In this document: one piece after another, positions 8,444-18,091 of the stretch
How the letters are laid out: each line of letters starts with the position of its first letter
Position numbering within the stretch: the stretch's first letter is position 1
Source of the DNA: Celeribacter baekdonensis
GTDB taxonomy: Bacteria; Pseudomonadota; Alphaproteobacteria; Rhodobacterales; Rhodobacteraceae
Assembly: GCF_900102315.1 (NCBI RefSeq)
Contig: NZ_FNBL01000001.1
Coordinates: 124,001 to 188,000, forward strand
Direction of reading: 5' to 3'
Length of the DNA stretch: 64,000 bases
The notes under the pieces: model-generated
Databases searched by the model: none
What the model saw: only the letters and a program-made list of their open reading frames with translations
What the model was told of the DNA's origin: nothing
Made by a program: the position numbers and the translations under genes

Positions 8444-8520
8444 AAAAGTCCCGCGCACATCGGCGCGGTAAAGGGCATTTATCGAAGCTCGCGGGCGACG
8501 ACAAGAGGGATTTGTCAGAT

Positions 8521-9372
8521 TTATAACCGATCCGCAGAAAAAGTGTCACAAGAGGCCAAATCCCCGGTTTTATAACCGGTCGCAAACCAGGTTTGGCGCT
8601 GCTCGGAGGTGCCATGAGTAAAGGTGTGCGGCTGCGGCACGCGTCCGGCGTTCTTTTGCAACGTGTCATCGCCGATTTGTTTGGCCGCATTCAACGCCTC
8701 GCGAATGTCGCCATGCTCAATCGACCCAAAGGCCTCATCGGCCTTTTTCGCCCAAATCCCTGAATAACAATCGGCCTGAAGTTCGATCATCACCGAGACG
8801 GCGTTGCTTTTGTCCTCCTTGACCTGCGCGCGGTAGGCATTGGCCTGGCCCAAAATGCCCAATTCGTTTTGGACATGATGCGCCACTTCATGCGCGACCA
8901 CGTAAGCGGCGGCAAAATCGCCCTTCGCGCCCAGTGTGCGGCTCATCGTGGTGAAGAAATCGGTGTCGAGGTAGACTTTTTGATCCGAAGGGCAATAAAA
9001 CGGCCCGGTCGCCCCCGAAGCCGAGCCGCAGGGGCTTTGGGTCACGCCCTTATAGAGCACCAGAATCGGCGGTTGATAGCGCGCGTTCAATTGATCGGCA
9101 AAGACTCCGGTCCAAATCTCTTCGGTGTCGGCCAGGGTGACGGAGACGAATTGCGCCGCCTCTTCATCGGCGGCGGTGATTTGGGTGGTCTGGGTTTGGG
9201 TGCTGATGCCCCCTGCCCCTTCGAGCAGCGGCGTGACGTCGATGCCGAGGAAATAGCCGATCACCACAACCGCGATCAGGCCCAAGCCGCCGATCCCGCC
9301 CACGGCCTTGCCGCCGCTCATGGACCGCCGATCCTCAATGTTGCGCGACCCGCGCCGACCTTGCCATTTCAT
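8521..9372 (-). CDS. ypfJ: Neutral zinc metallopeptidase, YpfJ family
   Basis: 283 residues. After a short basic N-terminus there is one membrane anchor (GGLGLIAVVVIGYFLGIDV), then a periplasmic domain with the zinc-binding motif HEVAHH and a downstream glutamate-containing helix (MIELQADCYSGIWA), the hallmark of the YpfJ/zinc neutral metallopeptidase family. The segment CPSDQKVYLDTDFF is also family-typical. The ATG at 9372 follows GAGGGTGAGT; a GTG one codon upstream (9375) is an alternative. The physiological substrate of this family is not known. Single gene, divergent from the YqaA gene. Confidence 0.9.
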   Translation of the reverse strand: MKWQGRRGSRNIEDRRSMSGGKAVGGIGGLGLIAVVVIGYFLGIDVTPLLEGAGGISTQTQTTQITAADEEAAQFVSVTLADTEEIWTGVFADQLNARYQPPILVLYKGVTQSPCGSASGATGPFYCPSDQKVYLDTDFFTTMSRTLGAKGDFAAAYVVAHEVAHHVQNELGILGQANAYRAQVKEDKSNAVSVMIELQADCYSGIWAKKADEAFGSIEHGDIREALNAAKQIGDDTLQKNAGRVPQPHTFTHGTSEQRQTWFATGYKTGDLASCDTFSADRL

Positions 9373-9513
9373 CACTCACCCTCGGCCAAAATCAAAACTG
9401 TGCTCACAATAACGTCACCCATCACGCCGACAAGCCGAAAGCACCCGGCATATGCTTGACCCTTGGAGAAGAATGGGGCCTATAGACCGAGAACAAGCGG
9501 GGATTTTCGGCGC

Positions 9514-10092
9514 ATGCTAAAGCGGTTGTACAATTGGACGATGTCCTTGGCGGAAAGTCCGCATGCGCTTTGGGCCTTGGCGGTTGTCGCCTTTGTGGAA
9601 AGCTCGGTCTTTCCGATCCCGCCAGACATTTTGATGATTCCGCTGATCGTGGCGCGCCCGAAGGATGCGTTCAAAATCGCCGGAATCGCCACTTTGGCCT
9701 CTGTTTTGGGCGGGATGTTGGGCTATTGGATCGGCTTTGGCGCGTTTGAAACCATTGGTCGCCCGGTGTTGGAATTCTATGGCAAAGACGCCTATTTCGA
9801 CGAATTCGCCGTCAAATATAATGAATGGGGCGCCTGGGCCGTGTTGATCGCGGGGGTCACGCCCTTCCCCTATAAGGTGATCACCATCTTGTCGGGCACC
9901 ACGCAACTGTCCTTGCCGGTGTTCATCGTCGCCTCGATTGCCGCGCGTTCGATCCGGTTTTTCGTCGTCGCCGCCCTGTTGTGGAAATTTGGCGATCCGA
10001 TCCGCGACTTTATCGAACGCCGGTTGGGACTGGTGTTCACCGTGCTCATCCTCTTGCTTGTGGGCGGCTTTTACGCCGTGAAATTTCTATGA
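9514..10092 (+). CDS. yqaA: YqaA family (DedA-like / SNARE-associated) membrane protein
   Basis: 192-aa multi-spanning protein with the VTT/DedA-type pattern: ESSVFPIPPDILMIPLIVA in an early re-entrant region and AGVTPFPYKVITILSG in the second half, characteristic of YqaA-subfamily proteins. These are thought to move lipids across the inner membrane. The frame is open from 9463, but the ATG at 9514 follows GCGGGG and starts at the family-like MLKRLYNWTM. The stop overlaps the dsbB start by 4 nt (ATGA), so the two are coupled. Confidence 0.88.
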   Translation: MLKRLYNWTMSLAESPHALWALAVVAFVESSVFPIPPDILMIPLIVARPKDAFKIAGIATLASVLGGMLGYWIGFGAFETIGRPVLEFYGKDAYFDEFAVKYNEWGAWAVLIAGVTPFPYKVITILSGTTQLSLPVFIVASIAARSIRFFVVAALLWKFGDPIRDFIERRLGLVFTVLILLLVGGFYAVKFL

Positions 10093-10580
10093 CAGCTTTG
10101 ATTTCTCGTCTCACCCGCCTGCATTTGGCCCTTTTGGCCACGCTGGGATCGCTGTCGATCCTTTTGGGGGCGTTTGTATTTCAGGCCATGGGCTATGCGC
10201 CCTGCGCGATGTGCCTGTGGCAACGCTGGCCCCATGCCATCGTCATTGTCATCGGCGCGCTGTTTCTGGCGACCCGCCTGCGGCTTTTGCTGGTTTTGGG
10301 CGCGCTGGTGATGGTGGTCTCCTCTGGCCTTGGTCTGTTTCACGCCGGTGTCGAACAGGGCTGGTGGCCCGGCCCAAGCTCCTGCACCTCCTCTGGCCCA
10401 GGCCTGTCTGGCCTCTCCGGCATGGATCTTTTGCCCTCTGCGGGGGCGGCGAAACTTGTTCTGTGTGACGAGATCGTTTGGGACACATGGGGCCTTGGCA
10501 TCACCATGGCGGGCTGGAATTTCTTGTTCTCGCTGGTGTTTGTGGCACTTTGGATCATGGCGTGGACAAGGTCGCGCTGA
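10089..10580 (+). CDS. dsbB: Disulfide bond formation protein DsbB
   Basis: 163 residues with four hydrophobic helices. The first periplasmic loop carries the redox pair in GYAPCAMCLWQRWPH, as in DsbB, which passes electrons from DsbA to quinone. The second periplasmic loop has cysteines in SSCTSSG and LVLCDEI, the expected second pair. Translationally coupled to yqaA through an ATGA overlap at 10089-10092. Confidence 0.93.
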   Translation: MTALISRLTRLHLALLATLGSLSILLGAFVFQAMGYAPCAMCLWQRWPHAIVIVIGALFLATRLRLLLVLGALVMVVSSGLGLFHAGVEQGWWPGPSSCTSSGPGLSGLSGMDLLPSAGAAKLVLCDEIVWDTWGLGITMAGWNFLFSLVFVALWIMAWTRSR

Positions 10581-10722
10581 GCGGAGATCTTGCGCGGCGG
10601 CACGTTAAACCCGGCTTTCACGCGGATGCAGTTTTAACCATCCCGCCATTTTTTGTCGAAACCGCGCTCACAAATGTGTTTTCAGGATTGAAATCGCCGG
10701 GCTTTGTGCGAATCTTCAGGAT

Positions 10723-10914
10723 ATGAAACAAAAGAAACCCACCGCACCCATTGTGGTCCCCTTTCCCACCGCGCGCCGCAGTCGCAAGCGGGTGGGTGGG
10801 CCTTTGGCCGATCTGCGCGCCGAGGCGCTGCGGGATCGGTTTCGTCAGGTGTCGGAGGCCTCCTACACCGGCGACGCGACCACACCGCTTAAAAAGCTGT
10901 TGAAACGGTTTTGA
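10723..10914 (+). CDS. Small basic hypothetical protein
   Basis: 63 residues (MKQKKPTAPIVVPFPTARRS at the N-terminus), Arg/Lys-rich, no signal peptide or membrane segment. It begins with ATG at 10723 after TTCAGGAT, stands alone between dsbB and usg, and has codon use like the surrounding genes. I do not recognise a domain. It could be a small nucleic-acid-associated protein, but that rests on charge alone. Confidence 0.55.
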   Translation: MKQKKPTAPIVVPFPTARRSRKRVGGPLADLRAEALRDRFRQVSEASYTGDATTPLKKLLKRF

Positions 10915-10963
10915 GCCACGGCGGATCGTGCCCCGCCGCGCGCTTTGCTTTCAGGCATGGCCT

Positions 10964-11251
10964 TCAATGAATGGTAAATTCGCCGACGCAATTGCGCCAT
11001 TCGCCCGGTGAGATCAATTTGCGATGGGTGAAACGCACATGGTGCAACGGGCCTTCGATGGTCTCGTGCCAAAACGCGATGAATTTGAACAATTTCGGAT
11101 AATCCGGCGCAAGATCGTAGAGCTGCCATGAAAACGTATTCAGCACGCTTTGGTGATCCGGCATTCGGTAAGTGAATTCCGCCAAAGTCAGGCCATATCC
11201 CGTGAGCATCATCTCGGTGTCACTCATCTGGTTTTGCTGCGCTGTTGCCAT
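10964..11251 (-). CDS. usg: Usg family protein
   Basis: 95 residues. The core LTGYGLTLAEFTYRMPDHQS, the stretch WQLYDLAPDYPKLFKFIAFW and the C-terminal HRKLISPGEWRNCVGEF are the pattern of the alphaproteobacterial Usg family, originally noted upstream of trp genes and of uncertain function. The longer frame from 11353 is rejected because the ATG at 11251 has AGGAGA upstream and matches the usual length. Divergent from gyrA. Confidence 0.85.
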   Translation of the reverse strand: MATAQQNQMSDTEMMLTGYGLTLAEFTYRMPDHQSVLNTFSWQLYDLAPDYPKLFKFIAFWHETIEGPLHHVRFTHRKLISPGEWRNCVGEFTIH

Positions 11252-11500
11252 CAAGGTCTCTCCTGTTGCTTGGGTGTTTCCTGTACGTTTGCCTCCCTGA
11301 GACTCAGTCTGCCTGAAATTGGTTAATTGTCTATAAAAACAATATGTTGTCACTCTTCTGACTTGGCTGCCAAAGGCATCTCATCCGATGGGGTCGTTCG
11401 GACAAAATCATCCCCGGTTCCCCCATTGCACCCCACATCCCGTATGATGTAAGATGCCGCATAACATTATATAGATCGCACCAAACAACAGGCGGACACC

Positions 11501-14245
11501 GTGAGCGACACTCCAGAAACCCCTGAAAACGAAGACGAAACTCCGATTGTGCCGATGGCATGGGACGGGCCGAAGATTTCCATCACCCAGGAGATGAAAA
11601 GCTCCTACCTCGATTACGCCATGAGCGTGATCGTCAGCCGCGCGATCCCGGATTTGCGCGACGGGTTGAAACCGGTTCACCGCCGCATCCTGTTTGCGAT
11701 GCATGAGGCGGGCAACACCCATGACAAATCTTACCGCAAATCGGCGCGGTCCGTCGGCGATACCATGGGGAAATACCACCCGCATGGTGATAGCGCGATC
11801 TATGACGCCCTTGTGCGTATGGCGCAGCCGTTTTCGATGTCCCTGCCCTTGCTCGATGGTCAGGGCAACTTTGGTTCGATGGATGGCGATGCCGCCGCGG
11901 CGATGCGCTACACCGAAGTGCGGATGGACAAACCGGCCGCCTATCTTTTGGCCGATATTGACAAAGACACCGTCGATTTCACCCTGAACTATGACGGCAA
12001 AGACCGCGAGCCGACCGTGCTTCCGGCGCGGTTCCCGAACATGTTGGTCAATGGCGCGGGCGGGATCGCCGTCGGCATGGCCACCAATATCCCGCCGCAC
12101 AATCTGGGCGAAGTGATCGACGCCACTTTGGCGCTGATCGAAAACCCGGACGTGTCCTCCGAACGGTTGATGGAAATTGTGCCCGCGCCCGATTTCCCGA
12201 CAGGCGCAATGATCCTGGGCCGTTCTGGCGCGCGCAAAGCCTATCTTGAGGGCCGTGGCTCCGTGGTGATCCGCGCCAAGACCCGCGTCGAAGAGATCCG
12301 CAAAGACCGCTACGCCATCGTCGTGGATGAGATCCCCTATCAGGTCAACAAGGCGACGATGATCGAAAAAATCGCCGAGCTGGTGCGTGACAAGCGCGTC
12401 GAAGGCATCGCCCATGTCCAAGACGAATCCGACCGTGTCGGTGTGCGGGTTGTGGTCGAGCTGAAACGCGATGCAACGCCGGAGGTGGTGCTGAACCAAT
12501 TGTTCCGCTTCACCCCGCTGCAAACCTCGTTTGGGTGCAACATGTTGGCGCTCAACGGCGGTCGCCCGGAACAGATGACCCTGCGCCAGTTCTTGGAGCA
12601 TTTCATCACCTTCCGCGAAGAAGTCGTGGCGCGGCGCACCGCGTTTGAGCTGCGCAAAGCTCGCGACCGCGCCCATATCCTCTGCGGCTTGGCTGTGGCC
12701 GTGACCAATGTCGACGAAGTCGTCGCCACCATTCGTTCTTCTGCCGATGCGGCGGAAGCGCGGGCGAAATTGATGGAACGTCGCTGGCCCGCGATGGACA
12801 TCGCCGATTACATCCGGTTGATCGACGATCCGAGCCATAAGATGAACGACGATGGCACCTATAACCTGTCCGAGACCCAGGCCCGCGCGATCCTTGATCT
12901 GCGTCTGCAACGCCTGACCCAGATCGGCGTCAAAGAGGTCACCGACGAGTTGCAAGAGCTCGCCGGCAAGATCAAAGATTTCCTTGCCATCCTCGCTTCG
13001 CGCGAACGGATCATGGAGATCATTTCCAACGAGCTGATTGAGGTGAAAACCCTGTTCGCCGTGCCGCGCCGCACCGAGATTGTCGATTGGTCGGGCGATA
13101 TGGAAGACGAAGATCTGATCGAAAAAGAGGATATGGTGGTCACCATCACCGCCTCCGGTTGGGCCAAACGCACGCCTCTGGCCGATTACCGCGCGCAAAA
13201 ACGCGGCGGCAAGGGCCTGTCGGGCATGGCCACCAAGGACGAAGACGTGATCACCACGCTGTTTGTCGCCAACACCCACACGCAGCTTTTGTTCTTCACC
13301 GATGATGGCATGGCCTATAAGTTGAAAACCTGGCGCTTGCCGCTCGGTGGCCGGACCGCCAAAGGCAAACCGATCGTCAATATCCTGCCGATCCCGACCG
13401 GCGTGGGCATTGCGGCGATCATGCCGGTAGATCGCGACGAGTTGGATTGGGATGGGCTTCAGATCGTCTTTGCCACCTCGAAAGGCTCGGTGCGTCGCAA
13501 CCGCCTGTCTGATTTCACCAATGTGAAATCCAACGGCAAGATCGCGATGAAATTCGAAGGCGAAGAGATCGGCACCCGCCTGATCAACGCCCGGATTTGT
13601 GATGAAAATGATGATGTTATGCTGGTGACCTCATCTGGCCGCGCCATTCGTTTCCCGGTCACCGACGTGCGTGTGTTCAACTCGCGCGCCTCGACCGGTG
13701 TGCGCGGGATCAAACTGGGCGCCGACGATGAGGTCGTGTCAATGTCGGTGATCAAACACTTTGATGCCGAGTCCTCTGAACGGGTCGCTTACCTCAAAAT
13801 GCGTCGTCAAATGGCCGGTGCCGATGAGGTTGAGGCCACTGATGAGGATGAGGAAGCCGAAGAAGGCACGATCACCATGGAGCGGTTCGAAGAGATGAAG
13901 GCCGCCGAGGAACTGCTTGTGACCATTACACAAAATGGCTCCGGAAAACTCAGTTCTTCGCATGGCTACCCGGTGCGCGGACGCGGCGGCATGGGGGTCA
14001 CGGCGATGGACAAAGCGATGCGCGGTGGCGCGCTTGTGGCCTCCTTCCCGGTCGGCATCGAGGACCAGATCATGCTGGCCACCTCAAAAGGCCAATCCAT
14101 CCGCTGCCCGGTCCAAGGCATCTCCTTCCGCTCGCGCTCGGCAGGTGGTGTGAAAGTGTTCAACACCGGCAAAGGCGAAGAAGTCGTATCGGTGGCCTGG
14201 ATCGCCGAAAGCGATGAGGAAGAGGACGGTGCGGCGGAGGTATAA
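11501..14245 (+). CDS. gyrA: DNA gyrase subunit A
   Basis: 914 residues, GTG start at 11501 after GGCGG. The breakage-reunion domain is complete: the catalytic tyrosine is Tyr137 in AAAMRYTEV, and the quinolone-determining region reads [19 protein letters not shown] with Ser98 and Asp102 (E. coli Ser83 and Asp87), that is, the wild-type sensitive residues. The C-terminal beta-pinwheel follows, with the GyrA-box-like [10 protein letters not shown] near residue 565. A strongly acidic stretch ([15 protein letters not shown], about residues 775-790) is inserted between blades. Single gene with its own terminator. Confidence 0.98.
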   Translation: MSDTPETPENEDETPIVPMAWDGPKISITQEMKSSYLDYAMSVIVSRAIPDLRDGLKPVHRRILFAMHEAGNTHDKSYRKSARSVGDTMGKYHPHGDSAIYDALVRMAQPFSMSLPLLDGQGNFGSMDGDAAAAMRYTEVRMDKPAAYLLADIDKDTVDFTLNYDGKDREPTVLPARFPNMLVNGAGGIAVGMATNIPPHNLGEVIDATLALIENPDVSSERLMEIVPAPDFPTGAMILGRSGARKAYLEGRGSVVIRAKTRVEEIRKDRYAIVVDEIPYQVNKATMIEKIAELVRDKRVEGIAHVQDESDRVGVRVVVELKRDATPEVVLNQLFRFTPLQTSFGCNMLALNGGRPEQMTLRQFLEHFITFREEVVARRTAFELRKARDRAHILCGLAVAVTNVDEVVATIRSSADAAEARAKLMERRWPAMDIADYIRLIDDPSHKMNDDGTYNLSETQARAILDLRLQRLTQIGVKEVTDELQELAGKIKDFLAILASRERIMEIISNELIEVKTLFAVPRRTEIVDWSGDMEDEDLIEKEDMVVTITASGWAKRTPLADYRAQKRGGKGLSGMATKDEDVITTLFVANTHTQLLFFTDDGMAYKLKTWRLPLGGRTAKGKPIVNILPIPTGVGIAAIMPVDRDELDWDGLQIVFATSKGSVRRNRLSDFTNVKSNGKIAMKFEGEEIGTRLINARICDENDDVMLVTSSGRAIRFPVTDVRVFNSRASTGVRGIKLGADDEVVSMSVIKHFDAESSERVAYLKMRRQMAGADEVEATDEDEEAEEGTITMERFEEMKAAEELLVTITQNGSGKLSSSHGYPVRGRGGMGVTAMDKAMRGGALVASFPVGIEDQIMLATSKGQSIRCPVQGISFRSRSAGGVKVFNTGKGEEVVSVAWIAESDEEEDGAAEV

Positions 14246-14305
14246 GGCGCAAAAGCCCCTCACGGCAATGTGAGGACATCGCCCTATCTCCCTCATAGGA
14301 TAGGC

Positions 14306-14342
14306 AAAAAGCCGCTCGAACTTACGGTTCTGGCGGCTTTTT
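14306..14342 (+). terminator. gyrA terminator
   Basis: AAAAAGCCGC (14306-14315) pairs with GCGGCTTTTT (14333-14342) around a 17-nt loop, 60 nt after the gyrA stop. The T-run makes it a classical intrinsic terminator on the plus strand. Confidence 0.85.
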
Positions 14343-14430
14343 CTATGTGATTTTTGCTGAGTGATGTGTGCGTTTTTGCAGCACATGCATGCAAATCACC
14401 ACATATTTCCACACAGTTTATAAAAGTTAA

Positions 14431-14596
14431 CGCCCCCTCTAAAACGCGTCTGATGAGAGGGTGAGGCGATCTACGGCAATATCAAAGAGTTGGATGTCAC
14501 CTGCCTGAACGGCGAAGGCATTGACGGGTCCATCCTGCCCAGGATCAAGACGATCAAACCTGCCCACACGTCAGTCTGATGTGTGGGGTTTTTTAT
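14431..14596 (+). ncRNA. Candidate small RNA or trmFO leader ending in an intrinsic terminator
   Basis: The gap between gyrA and trmFO holds a transcription-unit-like structure of its own. A TATAAA box lies at 14419-14424. CCCTCT (14435-14440) and AGAGGG (14456-14461) can form a 5' hairpin. CCCACAC (14563-14569) pairs with GTGTGGG (14581-14587), followed by GTTTTTTA, a good terminator, 104 nt before the trmFO start. No convincing start codon opens a reading frame inside, although one frame is open for about 40 codons and closes in the terminator loop. It may be a free sRNA or an attenuated leader; the TSS is only a guess. Confidence 0.35.
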
Positions 14597-14699
14597 CGGT
14601 TTTAGGGGGCGCGGGCCGCGCTCCTTGGCCTCAAAGGATCAATGAAATGGCCCCTGCGCCATCTTTCCTTTCTCCCCGCTTTGATCTACATCCCGAAGC

Positions 14700-16049
14700 A
14701 TGACAGATAAAACACTTCACATCGTCGGCGGCGGCATGGCCGGGTCCGAAGCGGCATGGCAGGCGGCCCATATGGGCCTCAAAGTCGTGCTTCATGAAAT
14801 GCGTCCCGAAGTGGGCACATTCGCCCATCACACCGGGAATTTCGGCGAGATGGTCTGTTCCAACTCGTTCCGCTCGGATGATGACGAACAAAACGCCGTG
14901 GGCCTGTTGCATTGGGAAATGCGCGCGGCCAATGGCTTGATCATGGCGATGGCGCATAAACACCGATTGCCCGCGGGTGGCGCCTTGGCCGTGGACCGCG
15001 ATCCCTTTGCCGAGAGCGTCACGGCGGCGCTCAAAGCCCTACCCAATGTCTCTGTCGAATATGGCGAGATCACCGAATTGCCCAGCGAGGGCACTTGGAT
15101 TTTTGCCACGGGTCCGCTGACCTCGCCCGCGCTTGGCGAAGCGATTGCGCGCGAGACCGGAACCGACCGTTTGGCATTTTTCGACGCCATCGCCCCCATC
15201 GTCTATGCCGAGAGCATCAACATGGATGTGGCCTGGATGCAGTCGCGTTATGACAAGGGGGAGACCGAGGAAGAGCAAAAAGCCTATCTCAACTGCCCTA
15301 TGACCAAAGACCAATATGAGGCCTTTATCGACGCGCTTTTGGCGGCGGAAAAGACCGAGTTCCACGACGGCGAAACAGCCGGGTATTTCGACGGCTGCCT
15401 GCCGATCGAGGTCATGGCCGAACGCGGTCGCGAGACGCTTCGGTTCGGTCCGATGAAGCCGATTGGCCTGACCAATGCGCATCAGCCGGATGTCAAACCT
15501 TACGCTGTGGTGCAACTGCGCCGCGACAACAAACTCGGCACGCTTTTGAACATCGTCGGCTTTCAGACCAAGATGAAATATGGCGCGCAAACCGCTGTTT
15601 TAAAAATGATTCCGGGTTTGGAAAATGCCAGTTTCGCCCGTTTGGGCGGCATTCACCGCAACACGTTTTTGAATTCTCCGACGCTTTTGGATGATCAAAT
15701 GCGCCTCAAATCCCGGCCCAATATCCGCTTTGCCGGACAGGTCACGGGCGTTGAGGGCTATGTGGAATCCGCCGCCATGGGATTGCTCGCCGGTCGCTTG
15801 GCCGCAGCCGAACTTTTGGGCCAAAAGATGACCCCGCCGCCCGGCACCACCGCCATGGGCGCGCTCATTCATCACATCACGGGCGGGGCTGAGGCCAAGA
15901 GCTTTCAACCGATGAATGTGAACTTTGGCCTGTTCCCGCCGTTGGACGGGATGCGCGGAGGTCGAAAAGGCCGCAAAGAGCGCTATAAAGGCTATACAGA
16001 CCGCGCCAAAGACGCGTTCACAGCTTGGTTGGGCGCGGCGGAGGTTTAG
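14700..16049 (+). CDS. trmFO: Methylenetetrahydrofolate-tRNA-(uracil-5)-methyltransferase TrmFO
   Basis: 449 residues. Makes ribothymidine at tRNA position 54 using folate and FADH2. The N-terminal FAD motif is [18 protein letters not shown], followed by [15 protein letters not shown] and the family signature [20 protein letters not shown]. The C-terminal [13 protein letters not shown] is also typical. Alphaproteobacteria commonly use TrmFO in place of SAM-dependent TrmA. The stop is 10 nt before the start of the next small gene, so they are probably cotranscribed with gluQRS. Confidence 0.96.
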   Translation: MTDKTLHIVGGGMAGSEAAWQAAHMGLKVVLHEMRPEVGTFAHHTGNFGEMVCSNSFRSDDDEQNAVGLLHWEMRAANGLIMAMAHKHRLPAGGALAVDRDPFAESVTAALKALPNVSVEYGEITELPSEGTWIFATGPLTSPALGEAIARETGTDRLAFFDAIAPIVYAESINMDVAWMQSRYDKGETEEEQKAYLNCPMTKDQYEAFIDALLAAEKTEFHDGETAGYFDGCLPIEVMAERGRETLRFGPMKPIGLTNAHQPDVKPYAVVQLRRDNKLGTLLNIVGFQTKMKYGAQTAVLKMIPGLENASFARLGGIHRNTFLNSPTLLDDQMRLKSRPNIRFAGQVTGVEGYVESAAMGLLAGRLAAAELLGQKMTPPPGTTAMGALIHHITGGAEAKSFQPMNVNFGLFPPLDGMRGGRKGRKERYKGYTDRAKDAFTAWLGAAEV

Positions 16050-16059
16050 GAGGCTTGCC

Positions 16060-16263
16060 TTGAATTACATCCTCGCGATTTTCTTGCCGCCCCTGTCGAT
16101 CCTGCTGACGGGGCGGCCCTTTGTGGCCATTTTGACCTTTTTGATCTGGGTGCCTGCGCTGATCTTTTCGGGCGGATTGACCCATCCGATGTTCATCCTT
16201 CTGGCATGGATTTTGATTTTTCAAACGCGCGAGGATCGGCGTGATCGCAGGCATCGCCCGTAA
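16060..16263 (+). CDS. YqaE/Pmp3 family small membrane protein
   Basis: 67 residues with two hydrophobic helices (LNYILAIFLPPLSILLTG and AILTFLIWVPALIFSGG) and a charged tail, matching the Pmp3/YqaE (UPF0057) pattern of a helical hairpin ending in a short polar tail. The start is a TTG at 16060, supported by a perfect AGGAGG at 16048-16053, 6 nt upstream; no ATG or GTG fits. Its stop TAA shares one base with the ATG of gluQRS. Pmp3 proteins influence membrane potential in yeast; the bacterial role is unclear. Confidence 0.8.
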   Translation: MNYILAIFLPPLSILLTGRPFVAILTFLIWVPALIFSGGLTHPMFILLAWILIFQTREDRRDRRHRP

Positions 16264-17132
16264 TGCCCCCTGCGACGCGCTACGTCACCCGGTTTGCCCC
16301 AAGCCCCACCGGGCCTTTGCATCTGGGGCATGCCTATTCGGCGCTGACCGCCTATGAGCGCGCGCGGGCGCAGGGCGGGCTGTTCCTGTTGCGCATCGAA
16401 GACGGAGACATCACCCGCTGTCGCCCGGAATGGGAGGCCTTGATCTATGCCGATTTGCGCTGGCTCGGCCTGTCCTGGCCTGAACCGGTTTTGCATGTCA
16501 CGGCACGCGAAGACATCTACGCAAGTGCTTTGAGTCGCTTTGAGGAATTGGGCCTGATCTACCCCTGTTCCTGCACCCGCCGCGACGTGATGAACGCGCT
16601 TTCCGCCCCGCAAGAAGGCGCGCCGATGGGGCCGGATGGCGTGATCTATCCCGGCACCTGCCGTCACCGTGCGATGGCATCGTTTCGCCATGGCGAGGCG
16701 GTGCGGCTCAATATGCAAAAAGCCGTGGAATATCTGAGGGATGTGACGCGGTTCTCATGGGTGGAAACCGGTCCCGACGCCCCCGGCACCCATCATTTAG
16801 ATGCCAGAGAGTTGATCCATGGCGTCGGTGACATCGTGCTGGCGCGCAAGGAGATCGGCACCGCCGCCTATCACCTGTCCGTGGTCTTGGATGACGCGCA
16901 TCAGGGCGTGACCGAGGCCGTGCGCGGCGCGGATTTGAGGGAGGCAACCCAGATCCACCGCCTGTTGCAGGCGCTGTTGGATCTGCCGGAAATCGCCTAT
17001 CACCACCACGCGTTGATCCGCGATTCCCAAGGCATACGGCTTGCCAAACGCACCGATGCCAAGGCGATTTCGAAGTTTCGCGAAGAGGGGTTATCGCCTA
17101 GCGATGTCAAGGCAATGATCGGGTTAAGGTGA
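16263..17132 (+). CDS. gluQ: Glutamyl-Q tRNA(Asp) synthetase
   Basis: 289 residues. Attaches glutamate to the queuosine base of tRNA-Asp. It is a truncated GlxRS with the HIGH-like motif SPTGPLHLGHAYSAL, the zinc ligands CSC (in YPCSCTRRD) and Y..C (in YPGTCRH), and a KMSKS-region substitute RLAKRTDAK. It lacks the anticodon-binding half, which separates it from GltX. Coupled to the Pmp3-like gene by a one-base overlap (TAATG). Confidence 0.95.
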   Translation: MPPATRYVTRFAPSPTGPLHLGHAYSALTAYERARAQGGLFLLRIEDGDITRCRPEWEALIYADLRWLGLSWPEPVLHVTAREDIYASALSRFEELGLIYPCSCTRRDVMNALSAPQEGAPMGPDGVIYPGTCRHRAMASFRHGEAVRLNMQKAVEYLRDVTRFSWVETGPDAPGTHHLDARELIHGVGDIVLARKEIGTAAYHLSVVLDDAHQGVTEAVRGADLREATQIHRLLQALLDLPEIAYHHHALIRDSQGIRLAKRTDAKAISKFREEGLSPSDVKAMIGLR

Positions 17133-17160
17133 GTTATTTCATAGGTTTATGAGGCAAACC

Positions 17161-17520
17161 TCACGTCATGGGTGGCATCAACTCAACCACATCGCCATCG
17201 CGCACCGCGCGGTAAAAACACGACCGGCGATTGGTGTGGCAGGCAGGCCCGGTCTGGGCCACCGTCACAAGGATGCAATCGCTGTCGCAATCATAGCGAA
17301 AATCGACCAGCTCCTGCACATGACCCGAGGTCTCGCCCTTGATCCAAAACGCCTGACGCGAGCGCGACCAATAGGTCACCCGCCCCGTCTCCAAGGTTTT
17401 TTGCACCGCCGCCTCATTCATCCATGCCATCATCAAAACGTCACCGCTCGCGGCGTCTTGGGCGATGGCCGGGATCAGCCCTTTGTCATCATATTTGAGC
17501 GAAGCCGGGTCAAAGCGCAT
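17161..17520 (-). CDS. hisI: Phosphoribosyl-AMP cyclohydrolase
   Basis: 119 residues; third step of histidine synthesis. Diagnostic features are VLMMAWMNEAAVQKTLETG, TYWSRSRQAFWIKGETSGH and the metal-binding cysteines in DCDSDCILV and GPACHTNRRSCFY. It stands alone as a single-domain HisI without a fused HisE, normal for alphaproteobacteria. The ATG at 17520 has AAAGGA upstream; the frame reaching to 17586 overlaps the divergent neighbour and is rejected. Convergent with gluQ. Confidence 0.96.
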   Translation of the reverse strand: MRFDPASLKYDDKGLIPAIAQDAASGDVLMMAWMNEAAVQKTLETGRVTYWSRSRQAFWIKGETSGHVQELVDFRYDCDSDCILVTVAQTGPACHTNRRSCFYRAVRDGDVVELMPPMT

Positions 17521-17584
17521 GGCAGGTCCTTTCCATAGGCGGGTCTGTGACCTATCTAAGAGAGCAGTTGATGAAAGGCAAACC

Positions 17585-18052
17585 ATGTCCGCTCAAAGCA
17601 CCGTCGAACTGGCCAAGCTCTACTCTGGCAAACTCTTGGCTCTGGCCGCCGATATTCCGCTGACCGGGCGCCTTGAGACGCCACAGGCCAGCGTACGCGA
17701 GCGCGCGCCGCTCTGTGGCTCGACCGTGACCGTGGATTTGGATGTGGCGGACGGAAAAGTCCTGCGCTTTGCCCAAGACGTGAAAGCCTGTGCGCTGGGT
17801 CAGGCGGCAGCATCCGTGCTGGGCGCGCAGGTCATCGGGCGGACCGGAGCCGAACTGTCGCAAGCGCGCGACGAACTTGAGGCGTTTTTGAAACAGAACG
17901 GCCCGGTGCCTTCTGCGCCGTTTGATGGGTTTGAGGCACTTTTGCCCGCGCGCGACTATAAAAATCGCCACGCGTCGATCCTTTTGGCGCTCACCGCGGC
18001 CAAAAATGCCTTTGAATTGGCCGAAAAGGCTCAGGATTTAACGAACTCGTAA
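17585..18052 (+). CDS. IscU/NifU-like iron-sulfur cluster assembly scaffold protein
   Basis: 155 residues of the IscU-like fold. Two of the three canonical cluster cysteines are present (RAPLCGSTV and VKACALGQAAAS). The third position reads DYKNRHASILLAL, with Ser where IscU and SufU have Cys. The family in Rhodobacteraceae is often of this type, so the role as a full scaffold is uncertain; it may be a carrier or a divergent paralogue. The ATG at 17585 begins 64 nt from the hisI start on the other strand. Confidence 0.8.
   Translation: MSAQSTVELAKLYSGKLLALAADIPLTGRLETPQASVRERAPLCGSTVTVDLDVADGKVLRFAQDVKACALGQAAASVLGAQVIGRTGAELSQARDELEAFLKQNGPVPSAPFDGFEALLPARDYKNRHASILLALTAAKNAFELAEKAQDLTNS
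18038..18052. promoter_or_regulatory. Imperfect CtrA-type box upstream of the chemoreceptor
   Basis: TTAA at 18038-18041, a 7-nt spacer and GTAA at 18049-18052: one mismatch from the TTAA-N7-TTAA consensus, 40 nt upstream of the chemoreceptor start. It overlaps the end of the preceding gene. Confidence 0.35.
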
Positions 18053-18091
18053 GAGGCGTGGTCCATTGTCCTCTTGCAATTGGAGGCCTCA

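Noticed and set aside
11408-13279. 623-codon open frame antisense to gyrA
   Set aside because: Shadow of gyrA; composition is typical of antisense frames in GC-rich genes.
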